Shown here one piece after another: positions 24,434 to 32,875 of a DNA stretch of 64,000 nt. Numbering within the stretch: the first letter of the stretch is position 1; every line of letters starts with the position of its first letter. The position numbers were made by a program, and so were the translations under genes. Below the pieces are notes generated by a model that worked only from the letters and a program-made list of their open reading frames with translations, had not been told where the DNA came from and ran no database searches. The stretch is taken from contig CAAEVV010000064.1 of NCBI GenBank assembly GCA_900759565.1, positions 31,006 to 95,005 on the forward strand, given 5' to 3'. The DNA is from an uncultured Collinsella sp. (GTDB lineage: Bacteria; Actinomycetota; Coriobacteriia; Coriobacteriales; Coriobacteriaceae).

Positions 24434-25309
24434 CTATACAAGACCCCAGGTCTTGACCTCTTGGTCGAGCCAGCCGTCGGCCAGGCGATCGCAAATCACC
24501 TGATCGACCACGGCCGAAAGGTCGCAGCCCTTCTTGGTCGCCACGCCGTAGCCCTGCTCGCCAAACTTGACCTCGGGCTGCAGCAGCTCAACGGTCTCGT
24601 TCATGTAACCGGCCAGCGTGGAGCGGTCCATGGCAAAGACGTCGATATTGCCGGCGTCGAGCGAGCTCTTGATGATGGGGTAGCCGCTAAAGGCCCTAAA
24701 CTCTGGCTTGCAGCTAAAGCCGTTGTCCTTGATCATCTGCTCGATCAGGCCCTGCGTGGTAGCACCCTGGCTCACGCCGATGACCTTGCCGTCCAGATCC
24801 TCAATCGAGGTAAAGCCCGAACGCTTCTTGACCATGAGTCCCACGTAGTCGGTGCGGTACGGCGTCGAGAAATCCCAGCTCTTCTTGCGCTCGTCGGTGA
24901 TGGTGTAGGTCGCCGCGACCACGTCGAGTTGGCCGTTATCGATCAGTGGGCCGCGCGTCTTGGGCGTTACATCGGTAAACTCGACAAGCTCCTGGGCGCG
25001 GGCCTCCTTGTAGCTCACGCCAAAGACGGCAGCGGCAATCTGGTAGCACAAATCGACTTCCATGCCCTCAAAGCGGCCCTTGGCGGTGTCGTAATAGCCA
25101 TAGCCGGGAACGTCCTTCTTAACGCCGGCATTCAGATGGCCACGCGACTTGATGGCCGCAAGCTTGGACCCCTTGTCGGAGCCCTCGCCGCTGGTGGAGT
25201 TGCCGCAACCGGTAAGCGCGGTCCCCGTCAGCGCAAGCATGCCGGCGCCGGCCAGCTGCAAAAAGCGACGGCGCGACACGGCCGCCCTCGTCATATCCGT
25301 CATGTCCAT
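24434..25309 (-). CDS. Amino-acid ABC transporter substrate-binding lipoprotein (Tat-type signal)
   Basis: About 291 residues. The N-terminus has a twin-arginine motif (SRRRFLQLAG) followed by a hydrophobic stretch and the lipobox LTGC, so it is exported, perhaps folded, and lipid-anchored at that Cys. The mature part is a type II periplasmic-binding fold (SBP_bac_3): LKAD-like strands appear as DLCYQIAAAVFG, ATYTITDERKKSWDFSTPY and IGVSQGATTQGLIEQM. It binds the amino acid and delivers it to the two permeases. Possible starts are GTG 25312, ATG 25309 and ATG 25303; none has a strong ribosome-binding site, as expected for a gene eight bases behind the ATPase. Confidence 0.92.
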   Translation of the reverse strand: MDMTDMTRAAVSRRRFLQLAGAGMLALTGTALTGCGNSTSGEGSDKGSKLAAIKSRGHLNAGVKKDVPGYGYYDTAKGRFEGMEVDLCYQIAAAVFGVSYKEARAQELVEFTDVTPKTRGPLIDNGQLDVVAATYTITDERKKSWDFSTPYRTDYVGLMVKKRSGFTSIEDLDGKVIGVSQGATTQGLIEQMIKDNGFSCKPEFRAFSGYPIIKSSLDAGNIDVFAMDRSTLAGYMNETVELLQPEVKFGEQGYGVATKKGCDLSAVVDQVICDRLADGWLDQEVKTWGLV

Positions 25310-25317
25310 CACCGCGC

Positions 25318-26049
25318 CTAGTGCAGAATCTTGGACAGGAACTCGCGGCAGCGCGGGTTCTCGGGGTTGTCGAAGAAGTGCTCGGGCGTGCCCTCCTCCA
25401 GAATGCGACCGTCCTCCATAAAGATGACGCGGTCGGCCACCTGGCGCGCAAAGCCCATCTCGTGCGTCACGCAGATCATGGTGATGTCCTCCTGCGCGAG
25501 CTCAATCATAACGTCCAGAACCTCCTGGACCATCTCGGGGTCGAGCGCCGAGGTCGGCTCGTCAAACAGGATGATGGGTTGCTTGGTGCACAGGGCACGG
25601 GCGATGGCGATGCGCTGCTGCTGACCACCCGAGAGATTCTGCGGATACTCGCCGGCCTTATGCGCCATGCCGACGCGCTTGAGCGCGGCAATGGCGATCT
25701 CGGTCGCCTCCTCCTTGCTCTTCTTTTGCAGCTTGATGGGCGCGAGCGTCAGGTTGCCCAGCACCGTCATGTTGGGATACAGGTTGAACTGCTGAAACAC
25801 CATGGAGCTATACTTGCGAGCCATCTCCAGGTGATTCTTTTTGGTGAGCGGCGTACCGTCGATGACGACCTCGCCCGACGTGGGTTCCTCCAGATAATCG
25901 ACGCAACGGATGAGCGTCGACTTACCCGAGCCGGAAGGCCCGATCATTACGAGCTTCTCGCCGCGCTTGACGGTGAGATTGATATCTTTGAGCACATGCA
26001 GGTCGCCAAAGTACTTGTTGAGATGCTTGATCTCGATCATGTCTGCCAT
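25318..26049 (-). CDS. glnQ: Amino-acid ABC transporter ATP-binding protein (GlnQ type)
   Basis: A 243-residue ATPase of the polar amino-acid uptake family. Walker A is [18 protein letters not shown], the signature [15 protein letters not shown], Walker [16 protein letters not shown], and the switch His is in [15 protein letters not shown], all typical of GlnQ/HisP. The ATG at 26049 has GGAAGGGAC upstream. It is the first gene of the operon, followed by the binding lipoprotein, two permeases and a cytidylate-kinase-like gene. Confidence 0.94.
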   Translation of the reverse strand: MADMIEIKHLNKYFGDLHVLKDINLTVKRGEKLVMIGPSGSGKSTLIRCVDYLEEPTSGEVVIDGTPLTKKNHLEMARKYSSMVFQQFNLYPNMTVLGNLTLAPIKLQKKSKEEATEIAIAALKRVGMAHKAGEYPQNLSGGQQQRIAIARALCTKQPIILFDEPTSALDPEMVQEVLDVMIELAQEDITMICVTHEMGFARQVADRVIFMEDGRILEEGTPEHFFDNPENPRCREFLSKILH

Positions 26050-26157
26050 GAATGTCCCTTCCCTGCGTTTACACGAGTTGAACTATTGTACGGAAAGAAC
26101 CGCATTTCCGCAGCCCACACTACATTCCCGTAAAGAACCCGCAACCTTTAACCCTCT

Positions 26158-26220
26158 CATTGGGGACAGACTTAAATGAGTACCTGCTCATTGGGCACTC
26201 ATTTAAGTCTGTCCCCAATG
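26158..26220. repeat. 24-bp perfect inverted repeat with GGGGACAG core
   Basis: CATTGGGGACAGACTTAAAT (continuing to GAGT, 26158-26181) is perfectly complementary to 26197-26220, around a 15-nt loop. It lies upstream of the ABC operon. There is no T-tract. Confidence 0.85.
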
Positions 26221-26256
26221 AGCGCCCAACCGCCCTTGTTGAGCATAAGTCAGCGA

Positions 26257-26396
26257 AAACCCGTACACGCGAGCAAGGTGACGCGAAATGAAAGGGCGCA
26301 GACCTTATGGTCGCGCCCTTGAAATTGAACGTCAGATTGCCGTGTGTACGGGTTTGCAGCGTCGAGCCGTTACGCGGTTTGGTAAAACCGCGTAAC
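26257..26396. repeat. Nested inverted repeats downstream of yqeY-like gene, including its terminator
   Basis: On the minus strand, just past the yqeY-like stop, GTTACGCGGTTT/AAACCGCGTAAC (26369-26396) is a perfect 12-bp hairpin. Next AAGGGCGC/GCGCCCTTTC with a T-rich end (26287-26321) is the likely terminator. The terminator is itself enclosed by AAACCCGTACACGCG (26257-26271) and its near-complement at 26341-26355. Confidence 0.7.
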
Positions 26397-26399
26397 AAA

Positions 26400-26843
26400 T
26401 TACGCAAGCTTTGCTCCGACGATCTTTGCCGCTGCCGGCTTGTCGAAGTTGCCGCCGGTGGCCTTGCCCAGGGCACCCATAACCTGGCCCATCTGCTTCT
26501 TGGACGTGGCGCCCAGCTCGGCGATAACCTGCTCGATCAGGGCCTCGAGCTCCTCGCCCGAAACCTGCGCGGGCAGCAGGCTCTCCAGGATCTTGACCTG
26601 CTCGGTCAGGTTGTCGGTACGCTCCTGGTCGGTGCCGGCCTTGATGGACATCTCCAGCGTCTCGCTCGTCTGCTTGATCAGACGCTTGATCATGCTGTTG
26701 ACGTCCTCCTCGGTCACATCGCGGCGCTCGTTAACCTCGATATTCTTCACCTCGGCCTTGACCTGGCGAATGATGGACAGGCGAACCTTGTCCTTGGCCT
26801 TCATGGCCGCGATCATTTCCTTCTGCAGCTCTTCGTTGGTCAT
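26400..26843 (-). CDS. yqeY: GatB/YqeY domain protein
   Basis: A 147-residue protein of the YqeY family, related to the tail domain of GatB of the tRNA-dependent amidotransferase. Motifs include EMIAAMKAKDKVRLSIIRQV at the N-terminus, VIKRLIKQ-like helices, and the C-terminal GQVMGALGKATGGNFDKPAA that marks the family. The length matches B. subtilis YqeY. The role is not well defined; it may aid tRNA-dependent steps. ATG 26843 has AGAGAGG at a good distance; an upstream TTG (26849) is too close to it. It lies between a hairpin cluster and the foldase gene. Confidence 0.88.
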   Translation of the reverse strand: MTNEELQKEMIAAMKAKDKVRLSIIRQVKAEVKNIEVNERRDVTEEDVNSMIKRLIKQTSETLEMSIKAGTDQERTDNLTEQVKILESLLPAQVSGEELEALIEQVIAELGATSKKQMGQVMGALGKATGGNFDKPAAAKIVGAKLA

Positions 26844-26897
26844 CTGCAAATCCTCTCTAATAGCGTGGGCGGCACTCGCGCGAGCACCGCCCCATGA

Positions 26898-28118
26898 TTA
26901 CTCAGTCGTCGACGAATCGTCGGTCGAACTCTTGGTGACGCCCTTCAGGCTCACGTTATAGGGTACGTCCTTGGGCATGGGGTTGACGGTAATGTCGGCG
27001 TCCTTCTTGTACTGCTCCAGCCACTCGCTGTATGCAGTACTGGCCGCCTGCGTCTTCACCACGTTGGAGACGTACTTCTTGATGGCCTTGGGCACCTGGT
27101 TGATGTCATCGACCTGATTATCGACATGGAAGTAGTCGGTGCACTTGATGATGTGGTAACCATAGGTCGACTCGACGACTTCGCTCACGTCGCCCTTGTT
27201 GAGCCCCTCGAGCGCCGTCTGGTAGCTGTCAACAAAGGTGGTGAGCTTATCCCAGCCCACATCGCCCTTCTTCTCCTTGGAACCGGTGTCCTCGGAGTAC
27301 TGCTCAACGGCGTCCTCAAAGCTCAGCTCACCGGAGTTGATCTTGTCCAGGCACTCCTGCGCCTTGGCCTTGGCGGCAGCCTTGTCCTCGTCGGAAGCGT
27401 CGGAATCAACCTTGATCAGGATGTTCGACGAGCGGCGGGCGTCGTTGTAGTTAGACAGGTTCTCGTTGATGTAATCGACAATCTCGCCGTCCTTGGGCTT
27501 GCTCGTGGGCGCGACGGCATCCTTAAGCTTTTGCTGTGCCAGGCTCTCCTTGAGTGAGTCCTTGTAGGTGTCCTCGGTATAGCCGTAGGTCTTGAGGGTC
27601 TTCTTAAAGGCCTTGGCACCGCCCGCGCTCTTGCACGCGTCCTTCCAAGCCTTCTCGACCTCCTCGTCCGACACCGTCACGCCGTTCTCCTTCTGTGCCT
27701 GTTGAAGCAGAATCTGCTGTGTGTAGGAGTCGATGAGTTGCTTGCGGTACTTCTTGGGCGTGAGGTCGTTGTCAACCAGATACTGCGCCCAGTCCTTATC
27801 CTTGGTGTAACCGTAGGACGTACGCATGCTCATGATCTGCTTGGTCACGGTGTCCTCGGTGAGGTTGGTGCCGCTGATAGCTGCAGCAACACCGCCGGTC
27901 AGCTTGTAGCCCGAGGTGTCCTCGGCCTGCGACATAAGGCCGGAGCACGCCATCGCCGAGACGGAGAGCAGCATCGCCAGCACGCCGATGACCACCAGGA
28001 CGATCTTGACGGTCTTAGACACGTACGTCTTGCGCTGCTTCTTGCGAGAGCTGGAGGCAGCGCGAGCCTGCTGCTCGGGCGTCGGCGCGGCCTCGGAGTT
28101 CTTTTTCTTGTTTGCCAT
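26898..28118 (-). CDS. Membrane-anchored peptidyl-prolyl isomerase / foldase (PrsA/SurA-like)
   Basis: A 406-residue protein with a charged N-terminal tail, one transmembrane segment (about residues 34-56, VKIVLVVIGVLAMLLSVSAM) and an extracytoplasmic part. It has a SurA N-like region (about 75-190, with IDSYTQQILLQQAQKENGV) and a parvulin rotamase domain (about 215-330: SSNILIKV, ELSFEDAVEQYSED, KKGDVGWD, TYGYHIIK). It would help secreted proteins such as the pilins fold outside the membrane. It has no classic lipobox; it is probably anchored by the uncleaved helix. The ATG at 28118 has AAAGG upstream; a longer frame to 28217 is rejected. Confidence 0.88.
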   Translation of the reverse strand: MANKKKNSEAAPTPEQQARAASSSRKKQRKTYVSKTVKIVLVVIGVLAMLLSVSAMACSGLMSQAEDTSGYKLTGGVAAAISGTNLTEDTVTKQIMSMRTSYGYTKDKDWAQYLVDNDLTPKKYRKQLIDSYTQQILLQQAQKENGVTVSDEEVEKAWKDACKSAGGAKAFKKTLKTYGYTEDTYKDSLKESLAQQKLKDAVAPTSKPKDGEIVDYINENLSNYNDARRSSNILIKVDSDASDEDKAAAKAKAQECLDKINSGELSFEDAVEQYSEDTGSKEKKGDVGWDKLTTFVDSYQTALEGLNKGDVSEVVESTYGYHIIKCTDYFHVDNQVDDINQVPKAIKKYVSNVVKTQAASTAYSEWLEQYKKDADITVNPMPKDVPYNVSLKGVTKSSTDDSSTTE

Positions 28119-28190
28119 AGTTGGCCTTTCGCATAACGAATCGAACAAACGCCATTGTGTCACAACGCGGCCCCCGCGGCACGCTTGGTG

Positions 28191-28331
28191 CATTGGGGAC
28201 AGGTTAATCTGCACCATTTTGGTGCAAAGGGGACAGATGTGGCACTTGGCACTTGGGGACGTTCTTTATATGCCGGCACTTGGGGACTGTCCCTTACTGC
28301 CGGCAGAAAAGGAACGTCCCCAAGTGCCGAC
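28191..28331. repeat. Cluster of GGGGACAG repeats and hairpins
   Basis: This gap contains GGGGACAG at 28195 and 28229 and GGGGACTGTCCC at 28282. There is a TGCACCA/TGGTGCA hairpin (28210-28226). A 17-bp perfect inverted repeat, GGCACTTGGGGACGTTC (28248-28264) with its complement (28312-28328), encloses a second pair of TGCCGGCA copies. Confidence 0.85.
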
Positions 28332-28342
28332 TCAGCCCCACC

Positions 28343-28807
28343 TTAGAAGTGGCGGCGGATGGCGTCGACCACGCCTTGGGGTGTGGCCTGGCCGAGCACG
28401 TCGGCTGCGGCGTCGGCATCCATAAAGATATTCATGAGCGCTTGCAGGGCCTCGACCTGACCGCCCGGCTCGGCAATGCCCAGGTTGATGATGATCTGCG
28501 CCGGCACCGGGGCGCCCATGCCCGCCATCGCGTTGAACGTCACAGGTGCGGCGGGCTTTACCACCGCGATATAGGGCTTGGCCACAAACCCCGGATCGGT
28601 ATGCGGAATGGCAATGTTTGCCGCCGGCATGGCAAGACCCGTGGGATAGGCATCCTCGCGCGTGCGAACGGCGTCGAGCCAACCGTCGGCAATGTAGCCA
28701 CGTTGTGCAAGCTCGCCCTCGAGCCGCGCAAACACCTCATCCGGCGTTGCGCACTCCCAATCAAAAAACACCAGCTCAGGCGTAAACAGCGCTTCGTTAT
28801 CCGCCAT
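28343..28807 (-). CDS. Orphan PTS EIIA component (fructose/galactitol-type IIA domain)
   Basis: A 154-residue protein of the PTS_EIIA type 2 family (PF00359). The phosphorylated His is in AANIAIPHTDPG; the family's preceding Gly-rich turn and following hydrophobic strands (YIAVVKPAAPVTFNAM, AQIIINLGIAEPGG) are present. It would take phosphate from HPr and pass it to an EIIB, but no EIIB or EIIC lies nearby. It may serve a transporter elsewhere or act as a PtsN-like regulator. The ATG at 28807 has AGAGGTGAG upstream. It lies between the hairpin cluster and the end of purN. Confidence 0.85.
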   Translation of the reverse strand: MADNEALFTPELVFFDWECATPDEVFARLEGELAQRGYIADGWLDAVRTREDAYPTGLAMPAANIAIPHTDPGFVAKPYIAVVKPAAPVTFNAMAGMGAPVPAQIIINLGIAEPGGQVEALQALMNIFMDADAAADVLGQATPQGVVDAIRRHF

Positions 28808-28887
28808 GCGCTCACCTCTCTCATCTAGTCACCTGCGACGTTCTTGAATGACCAGTCGTTAAAGCCCGTTCCCGATGACTACCCAAA

Positions 28888-28924
28888 ACAAAAGGTGGCC
28901 ACGCGCGCCTTGGCGCCAATGACC
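28888..28924 (-). terminator. Terminator of the purF-purM-purN group
   Basis: On the minus strand GGTGG...CGCC/GGCG...CCACC is followed by TTTTGTTTTG, 35 bases beyond the purN stop. Confidence 0.75.
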
Positions 28925-28959
28925 ACCCTGACTACTCGGCTAAATTGTACTGTGCGCCG

Positions 28960-29661
28960 CTAGCCGCGAGGCGCGTCAATTGCGACCTTGCCGCTCTCCA
29001 GCACGTGGACGCGGCCGTCGGCGAGCATCTGCACGACCTCGGGATACAGCAGATGCTCAATCGCGTGGATGTGCTCCTCGAGCGTGTCGACATCCCAGCC
29101 CTCCTCGACAGCCAGCGCGCGCTGGGCGATGATGGGGCCGTTGTCGTAGATCTCGTTGGCAAAGTGCACGGTCACACCGGTTACCTTGACGCCGCGCGCA
29201 AAGGCATCGTCGATCGCATGGGCGCCGGTAAAGCTCGGCAGCAGCGCCGGGTGTAGGTTGACCACGCGATTGGGGAACGCCGCCAGCAGCGGCGTGTGCA
29301 CCATGCGCATGTAGCCGGCCATGACCACATATTCGCAGCCGCGCTCGAGCAGCTCATGCGCAATGATCTCGTCAGCCGCGATGGGATCGGCATAGACATC
29401 CTTGGACAGCGTGAGTGTCTGGATGCCCGCACGCTCGGCGCGCTGCAAGCCCTTGGCCGAAGGACGGCTCGACACCACAAGTTCAATCGAGGCGTTGAGC
29501 TTGCCGGCGGCGATCAGGTCGATCAGCGCCTGCAGATTGGTACCCGAACCGCTGATAAGCACGCCGATCTTGAGCGGCTCGGCCGTATCGGTGCCGGTCG
29601 GACGGGTGTAGGGCACAAAGCCCAGGCCCTCGGCAGCAGCCATCTGTTCGTTAGCGCTCAT
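28960..29661 (-). CDS. purN: Phosphoribosylglycinamide formyltransferase
   Basis: A 233-residue enzyme for the third step of purine synthesis, using 10-formyl-THF. Signature motifs are KIGVLISGSGTNLQALIDLI at the N-terminus, VMAGYMRMVHTPLL, and the active-site HPALLPSFTGAHAIDDAF with VTGVTVHFANEIYDNGPII. An N-terminal extension of about 30 residues is unusual. The start ATG (29661) overlaps the end of purM by 11 bases, so translation is coupled. A terminator follows. Confidence 0.94.
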   Translation of the reverse strand: MSANEQMAAAEGLGFVPYTRPTGTDTAEPLKIGVLISGSGTNLQALIDLIAAGKLNASIELVVSSRPSAKGLQRAERAGIQTLTLSKDVYADPIAADEIIAHELLERGCEYVVMAGYMRMVHTPLLAAFPNRVVNLHPALLPSFTGAHAIDDAFARGVKVTGVTVHFANEIYDNGPIIAQRALAVEEGWDVDTLEEHIHAIEHLLYPEVVQMLADGRVHVLESGKVAIDAPRG

Positions 29662-30754
29662 CGGAGTACACGACCTTACCAGAGCCCTCGACGCACTCGC
29701 CCACGCGGAACGGCTTCTCGCCTAGCGCGACCAGAGCCTCGGTAACCGCGGCCTCGTCCTCGGGGGCAACGATCAGGCACAGGCCAACGCCCATGTTGAA
29801 GGTCTTGCACGCCTCGTTGGGCGCAAGCTCGGCCTGGCGCGACACATAGGTGATGACGGGCGGAACGTCCCAGCCCATCTCGGCACCGTTGCGGGTGACC
29901 ACGGCGTCGACGTCGTCGGCCAGCGCGCGGTTGAGGTTCTCGGTAATGCCGCCGCCGGTGATGTGTGCGATAGCGTGCACGTTGGCGCCGCCGCGCAGCA
30001 GCTCCAGAATCGGCTTGACGTAGATGCGCGTGGGAGCCAGCAGGGCGTCTGCCAGCGATGCGCCGCCGAGTTCCTCGAGCGGACGGCTCAGCTCCTCGGC
30101 CTTAGCGGCGGCCTCGGGCGTGCCCGGCTTAATACCGTCGACGCCAATGACCTTACGCACGAGCGAGTAGCCGTTGGAGTGCACGCCGGTGGAAGGCAGG
30201 CCCAGGATCACGTCGCCGGGGCGGACGTTCGCGGGGTCGAGCATCTTGGGACGGTCGACGACGCCCACGGTAAATCCGGCAAGGTCGTAGTCGGCAGGAG
30301 CCATGACGCCGGGGTGCTCGGCCATCTCGCCGCCCACGAGCGCGCAGCCCGCGAGCTTGCAGCCGTCGGCCACACCCTTGATGATCTTTGCCATGTGCTC
30401 GGCCTCGATGTGGCCGATGGCAACGTAGTCCAGGAAGAACAGCGGCTCGGCACCCGAAGCCAGAATGTCGTTGACGCACATGGCGACCAGGTCCTGGCCC
30501 ACCGTCTCGTGACGGTCCATGATCTGGGCGAGCACGAGCTTGGTGCCCACGCCGTCGGTACCGCTAATCAGAATCGGGTCTTCCATATCCTTAAGCGCGG
30601 CGGCCGAGAACAGACCACCGAAGCCACCGATGCCGCCGATGACCTCGGGACGGTTGGTGTCCTTAACCATCTGCTTAATAGCGTCGACGGCGCGGCCGCC
30701 CTCGGCGGTATCGACGCCGGCATCCTCATACGTCACATGCTTGCTGTCGCTCAT
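29651..30754 (-). CDS. purM: Phosphoribosylformylglycinamidine cyclo-ligase (AIR synthetase)
   Basis: A 367-residue enzyme, fifth step of purine synthesis. Motifs are YEDAGVDTAEGGRAVDAIK, ISGTDGVGTKLVLAQ, MCVNDILASGAEPLFFLDY, GGEMAEHPGVM and HITGGGITENLNRAL, all in the normal order. The start ATG at 30754 has GGAGAGGAAGG upstream. It follows purF by 156 bases, a gap that carries a copy of the GGGACAGGTTTATTTTGG repeat, and overlaps purN. Confidence 0.96.
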   Translation of the reverse strand: MSDSKHVTYEDAGVDTAEGGRAVDAIKQMVKDTNRPEVIGGIGGFGGLFSAAALKDMEDPILISGTDGVGTKLVLAQIMDRHETVGQDLVAMCVNDILASGAEPLFFLDYVAIGHIEAEHMAKIIKGVADGCKLAGCALVGGEMAEHPGVMAPADYDLAGFTVGVVDRPKMLDPANVRPGDVILGLPSTGVHSNGYSLVRKVIGVDGIKPGTPEAAAKAEELSRPLEELGGASLADALLAPTRIYVKPILELLRGGANVHAIAHITGGGITENLNRALADDVDAVVTRNGAEMGWDVPPVITYVSRQAELAPNEACKTFNMGVGLCLIVAPEDEAAVTEALVALGEKPFRVGECVEGSGKVVYSDER

Positions 30755-30868
30755 CTGAGCCTTCCTCTCCCACTACCGTCCGCCGCCCGGGCGCCAAACG
30801 GTGCTCATAGTTGCGTTCATTTCGGCGCGCGCCATAACAGCGCGCGCCGTCATATCAACAAAACAGCA

Positions 30869-30912
30869 GGTAAAACCTACCAAAATAAACCTGTCCCTAC
30901 ATGGCAGGTTTT
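30869..30912. repeat. Solo copy of the GGGACAGGTTTATTTTGG repeat end
   Basis: CCAAAATAAACCTGTCCC (30880-30897) is the reverse complement of the end sequence at 19621. Flanking AAAACCTA and AGGTTTTA form a short hairpin. It lies against the purF stop. Confidence 0.75.
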
Positions 30913-32581
30913 AGGCCTCGCCGTGTTCCTCTTCCCAGCTGCGGTCGTCGTATTTCTCGACCACGGCGTCGTCATCAAAGTGCAGCGGCTTGTCCAGGTT
31001 GCGGGGCTTAAAGCCCTCCATGAACTTGTCGCGGCCAAAACTCTCGGGAATCGCCACGGGGTAGCGGCCGGTAAAGCACGCATCGCAGTAACCGCCCTTG
31101 GGCATGACCTTAAGCAGGCCCTCGACCGAAAGGAAGGCCAGCGAATCGGCGCCGATATACTCGCAAATCTCATCGACCGTCTTGTTGGCGCTGATAAGCT
31201 GCGACTGCACGTCGGTATCGATACCGTAGAAGCACGGCCAGATGACCTCGGGCGAGTTGATGCGAATGTGAATCTCCTTGGCGCCGGCGTTGCGCAGCAT
31301 CTTGACGAGCTGCACCATGGTGGTGCCGCGCACGATGGAGTCGTCGATGACGACCAGGCGCTTGCCCTCGATGTTGTCGCGCAGCGGGTTGAGTTTCATA
31401 CGCACGCCCATGGCGCGCAGCTCCTGCGTGGGCTCGATAAACGTACGGCCCACGTAGCGGTTCTTGATAAGGCCCTCGCCAAAGGGAATACCGCTCTCGT
31501 GCGAATACCCCTCCGCGGGCGGCAGGCCGGAGTCGGGCACGCCGATGACCAGATCGGCCTCGACGGGCTCCTCGTGTGCCAGCTGACGACCCATGTCGTA
31601 ACGGCAGGCATAGACGCTCTTGCCGTTCATGATGGAGTCGGGGCGGGCAAAGTAGACCTGCTCAAAGATGCAGTTTGCGGGCTCTTCGGCTGCAGGCACG
31701 CCCTGCTCGGATACCAGACCCTCGGCGCTGATGCGCAAAATCTCGCCGGGACGAACGTCACGGACGTACTCGGCACCCACGATGTCGAGTGCGCAGGTCT
31801 CGGAAGCAACGACCCAGCCGCCGGCGCGCGTGACACGGACGGCGGAGTCGACCGTCGCGGCGCCGTCCTGCGACGGCAGCTGCGAAACGGATGCGGCATC
31901 GGCCTGGTCCAGGCCCTCGTCCACCAGCTTGCCCAGCACGAGCGGGCGAATGCCGTGCGGATCGCGGAATGCGTAGAGTGCCTGCTCGTTGATGAGCGTC
32001 ATGGCGTAGCCGCCGCGCACGAGCTCCATGGTCTTGCGAATGCCCTCGCGCAGATGGCCTGTACGCTGAGTAAAGTAGCCGATAAGCTTAGTCGCGACCT
32101 CGGAATCCGAATTGGAAAGGAACGGCACGCCCAGCTCGATCAGCTGGCGGCGCAGCTCGTCGGTGTTGACGAGGGTACCGTTGTGCGCGAGCGCGATAAT
32201 AACGCTGTTGATGGTAGAAAGATGCGGCTGCGAGGCTTCCCAGCTCTTGGCGCCGGCGGTGCCATAGCGCACGTGGCCCACGGCCAGCTGGCCGGAAAGC
32301 GTCGACAGGTCGGCGTTGGAGAACACGCGATCGAGCAGCCCCAGGTCTTTGCGAACCATAACCGTGCCGCCATCACCCACGGCGATTCCCGCCGATTCCT
32401 GGCCGCGATGCTGCAGCGCGCGCAGACCAAAGTACGTCAGTCGAGCCACATCGCGATCGGGTGCCCACACACCAAAAATGCCGCATTCCTCATGCAGCTG
32501 GTCGGAGTCCGGATCATACGTCGACATGGTCTTCACCTGTCCCGCGGCACGCTCGGCCGCGCGGATGGTTTCTTGAGACAT
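30911..32581 (-). CDS. purF: Amidophosphoribosyltransferase
   Basis: A 556-residue enzyme catalysing the first committed step of purine synthesis, PRPP + glutamine to phosphoribosylamine. The glutaminase Cys is in HEECGIFGVW (C33), which is exposed after removal of a short propeptide as in the B. subtilis type. The PRPP-binding site is VVIDDSIVRGTTMVQLVKML. Fe-S Cys residues of the Bacillus-type enzyme are plausible in the C-terminal CDACFTGRYP. The ATG at 32581 has GAGGGG upstream; an internal ATG (codon 19) is possible. It heads the purF-purM-purN group. Confidence 0.95.
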   Translation of the reverse strand: MSQETIRAAERAAGQVKTMSTYDPDSDQLHEECGIFGVWAPDRDVARLTYFGLRALQHRGQESAGIAVGDGGTVMVRKDLGLLDRVFSNADLSTLSGQLAVGHVRYGTAGAKSWEASQPHLSTINSVIIALAHNGTLVNTDELRRQLIELGVPFLSNSDSEVATKLIGYFTQRTGHLREGIRKTMELVRGGYAMTLINEQALYAFRDPHGIRPLVLGKLVDEGLDQADAASVSQLPSQDGAATVDSAVRVTRAGGWVVASETCALDIVGAEYVRDVRPGEILRISAEGLVSEQGVPAAEEPANCIFEQVYFARPDSIMNGKSVYACRYDMGRQLAHEEPVEADLVIGVPDSGLPPAEGYSHESGIPFGEGLIKNRYVGRTFIEPTQELRAMGVRMKLNPLRDNIEGKRLVVIDDSIVRGTTMVQLVKMLRNAGAKEIHIRINSPEVIWPCFYGIDTDVQSQLISANKTVDEICEYIGADSLAFLSVEGLLKVMPKGGYCDACFTGRYPVAIPESFGRDKFMEGFKPRNLDKPLHFDDDAVVEKYDDRSWEEEHGEA

Positions 32582-32875
32582 GGCATCCCCTCAGAGCCTC
32601 GTTATTTGGCGTTACCTGCCCTATTATACGCACGGCAAGACAAGCACTCCCGCGCATGAGCAGCGCTTTTTAAAAGCCCACCGAGCTTATAATCCGTTTT
32701 GCAGCCAAACATTTTATTGGGCAACCTCCTCGGGGTCGACGATCCCGCATGCTTCCGTCGCGACGCGTCTCGCCCGCCGTTGGGGCTTGCATTGTTGCAA
32801 TTGGGACGTTCGTCCTGTCTTTTGGCAGGTCGGCGGCGTATCCTTGTACCTACAGCAAAACGAGAAAGGTTATGT
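32582..32875. promoter_or_regulatory. Divergent intergenic region between purF and the CmpB-family gene
   Basis: TATAAT occurs once on each strand. The one on the minus strand (32623-32628) is a likely -10 for purF and gives a leader of about 35 bases. The one on the plus strand (32688-32693) is about 185 bases before the CmpB-family gene. No clear -35 boxes were seen, and no purine riboswitch or PurR box was recognised. Confidence 0.45.

Noticed and set aside
29963..32659. 898-codon open frame opposite purM and purF
   Set aside because: A shadow of GC-rich coding sequence. The opposite strand encodes complete, well-known enzymes; the antisense peptide is rich in His, Gly and Arg and has no domain.
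32582..32875. Purine riboswitch before purF
   Set aside because: The predicted purF leader is only about 35 bases, too short for an aptamer, and no aptamer-like fold was seen.
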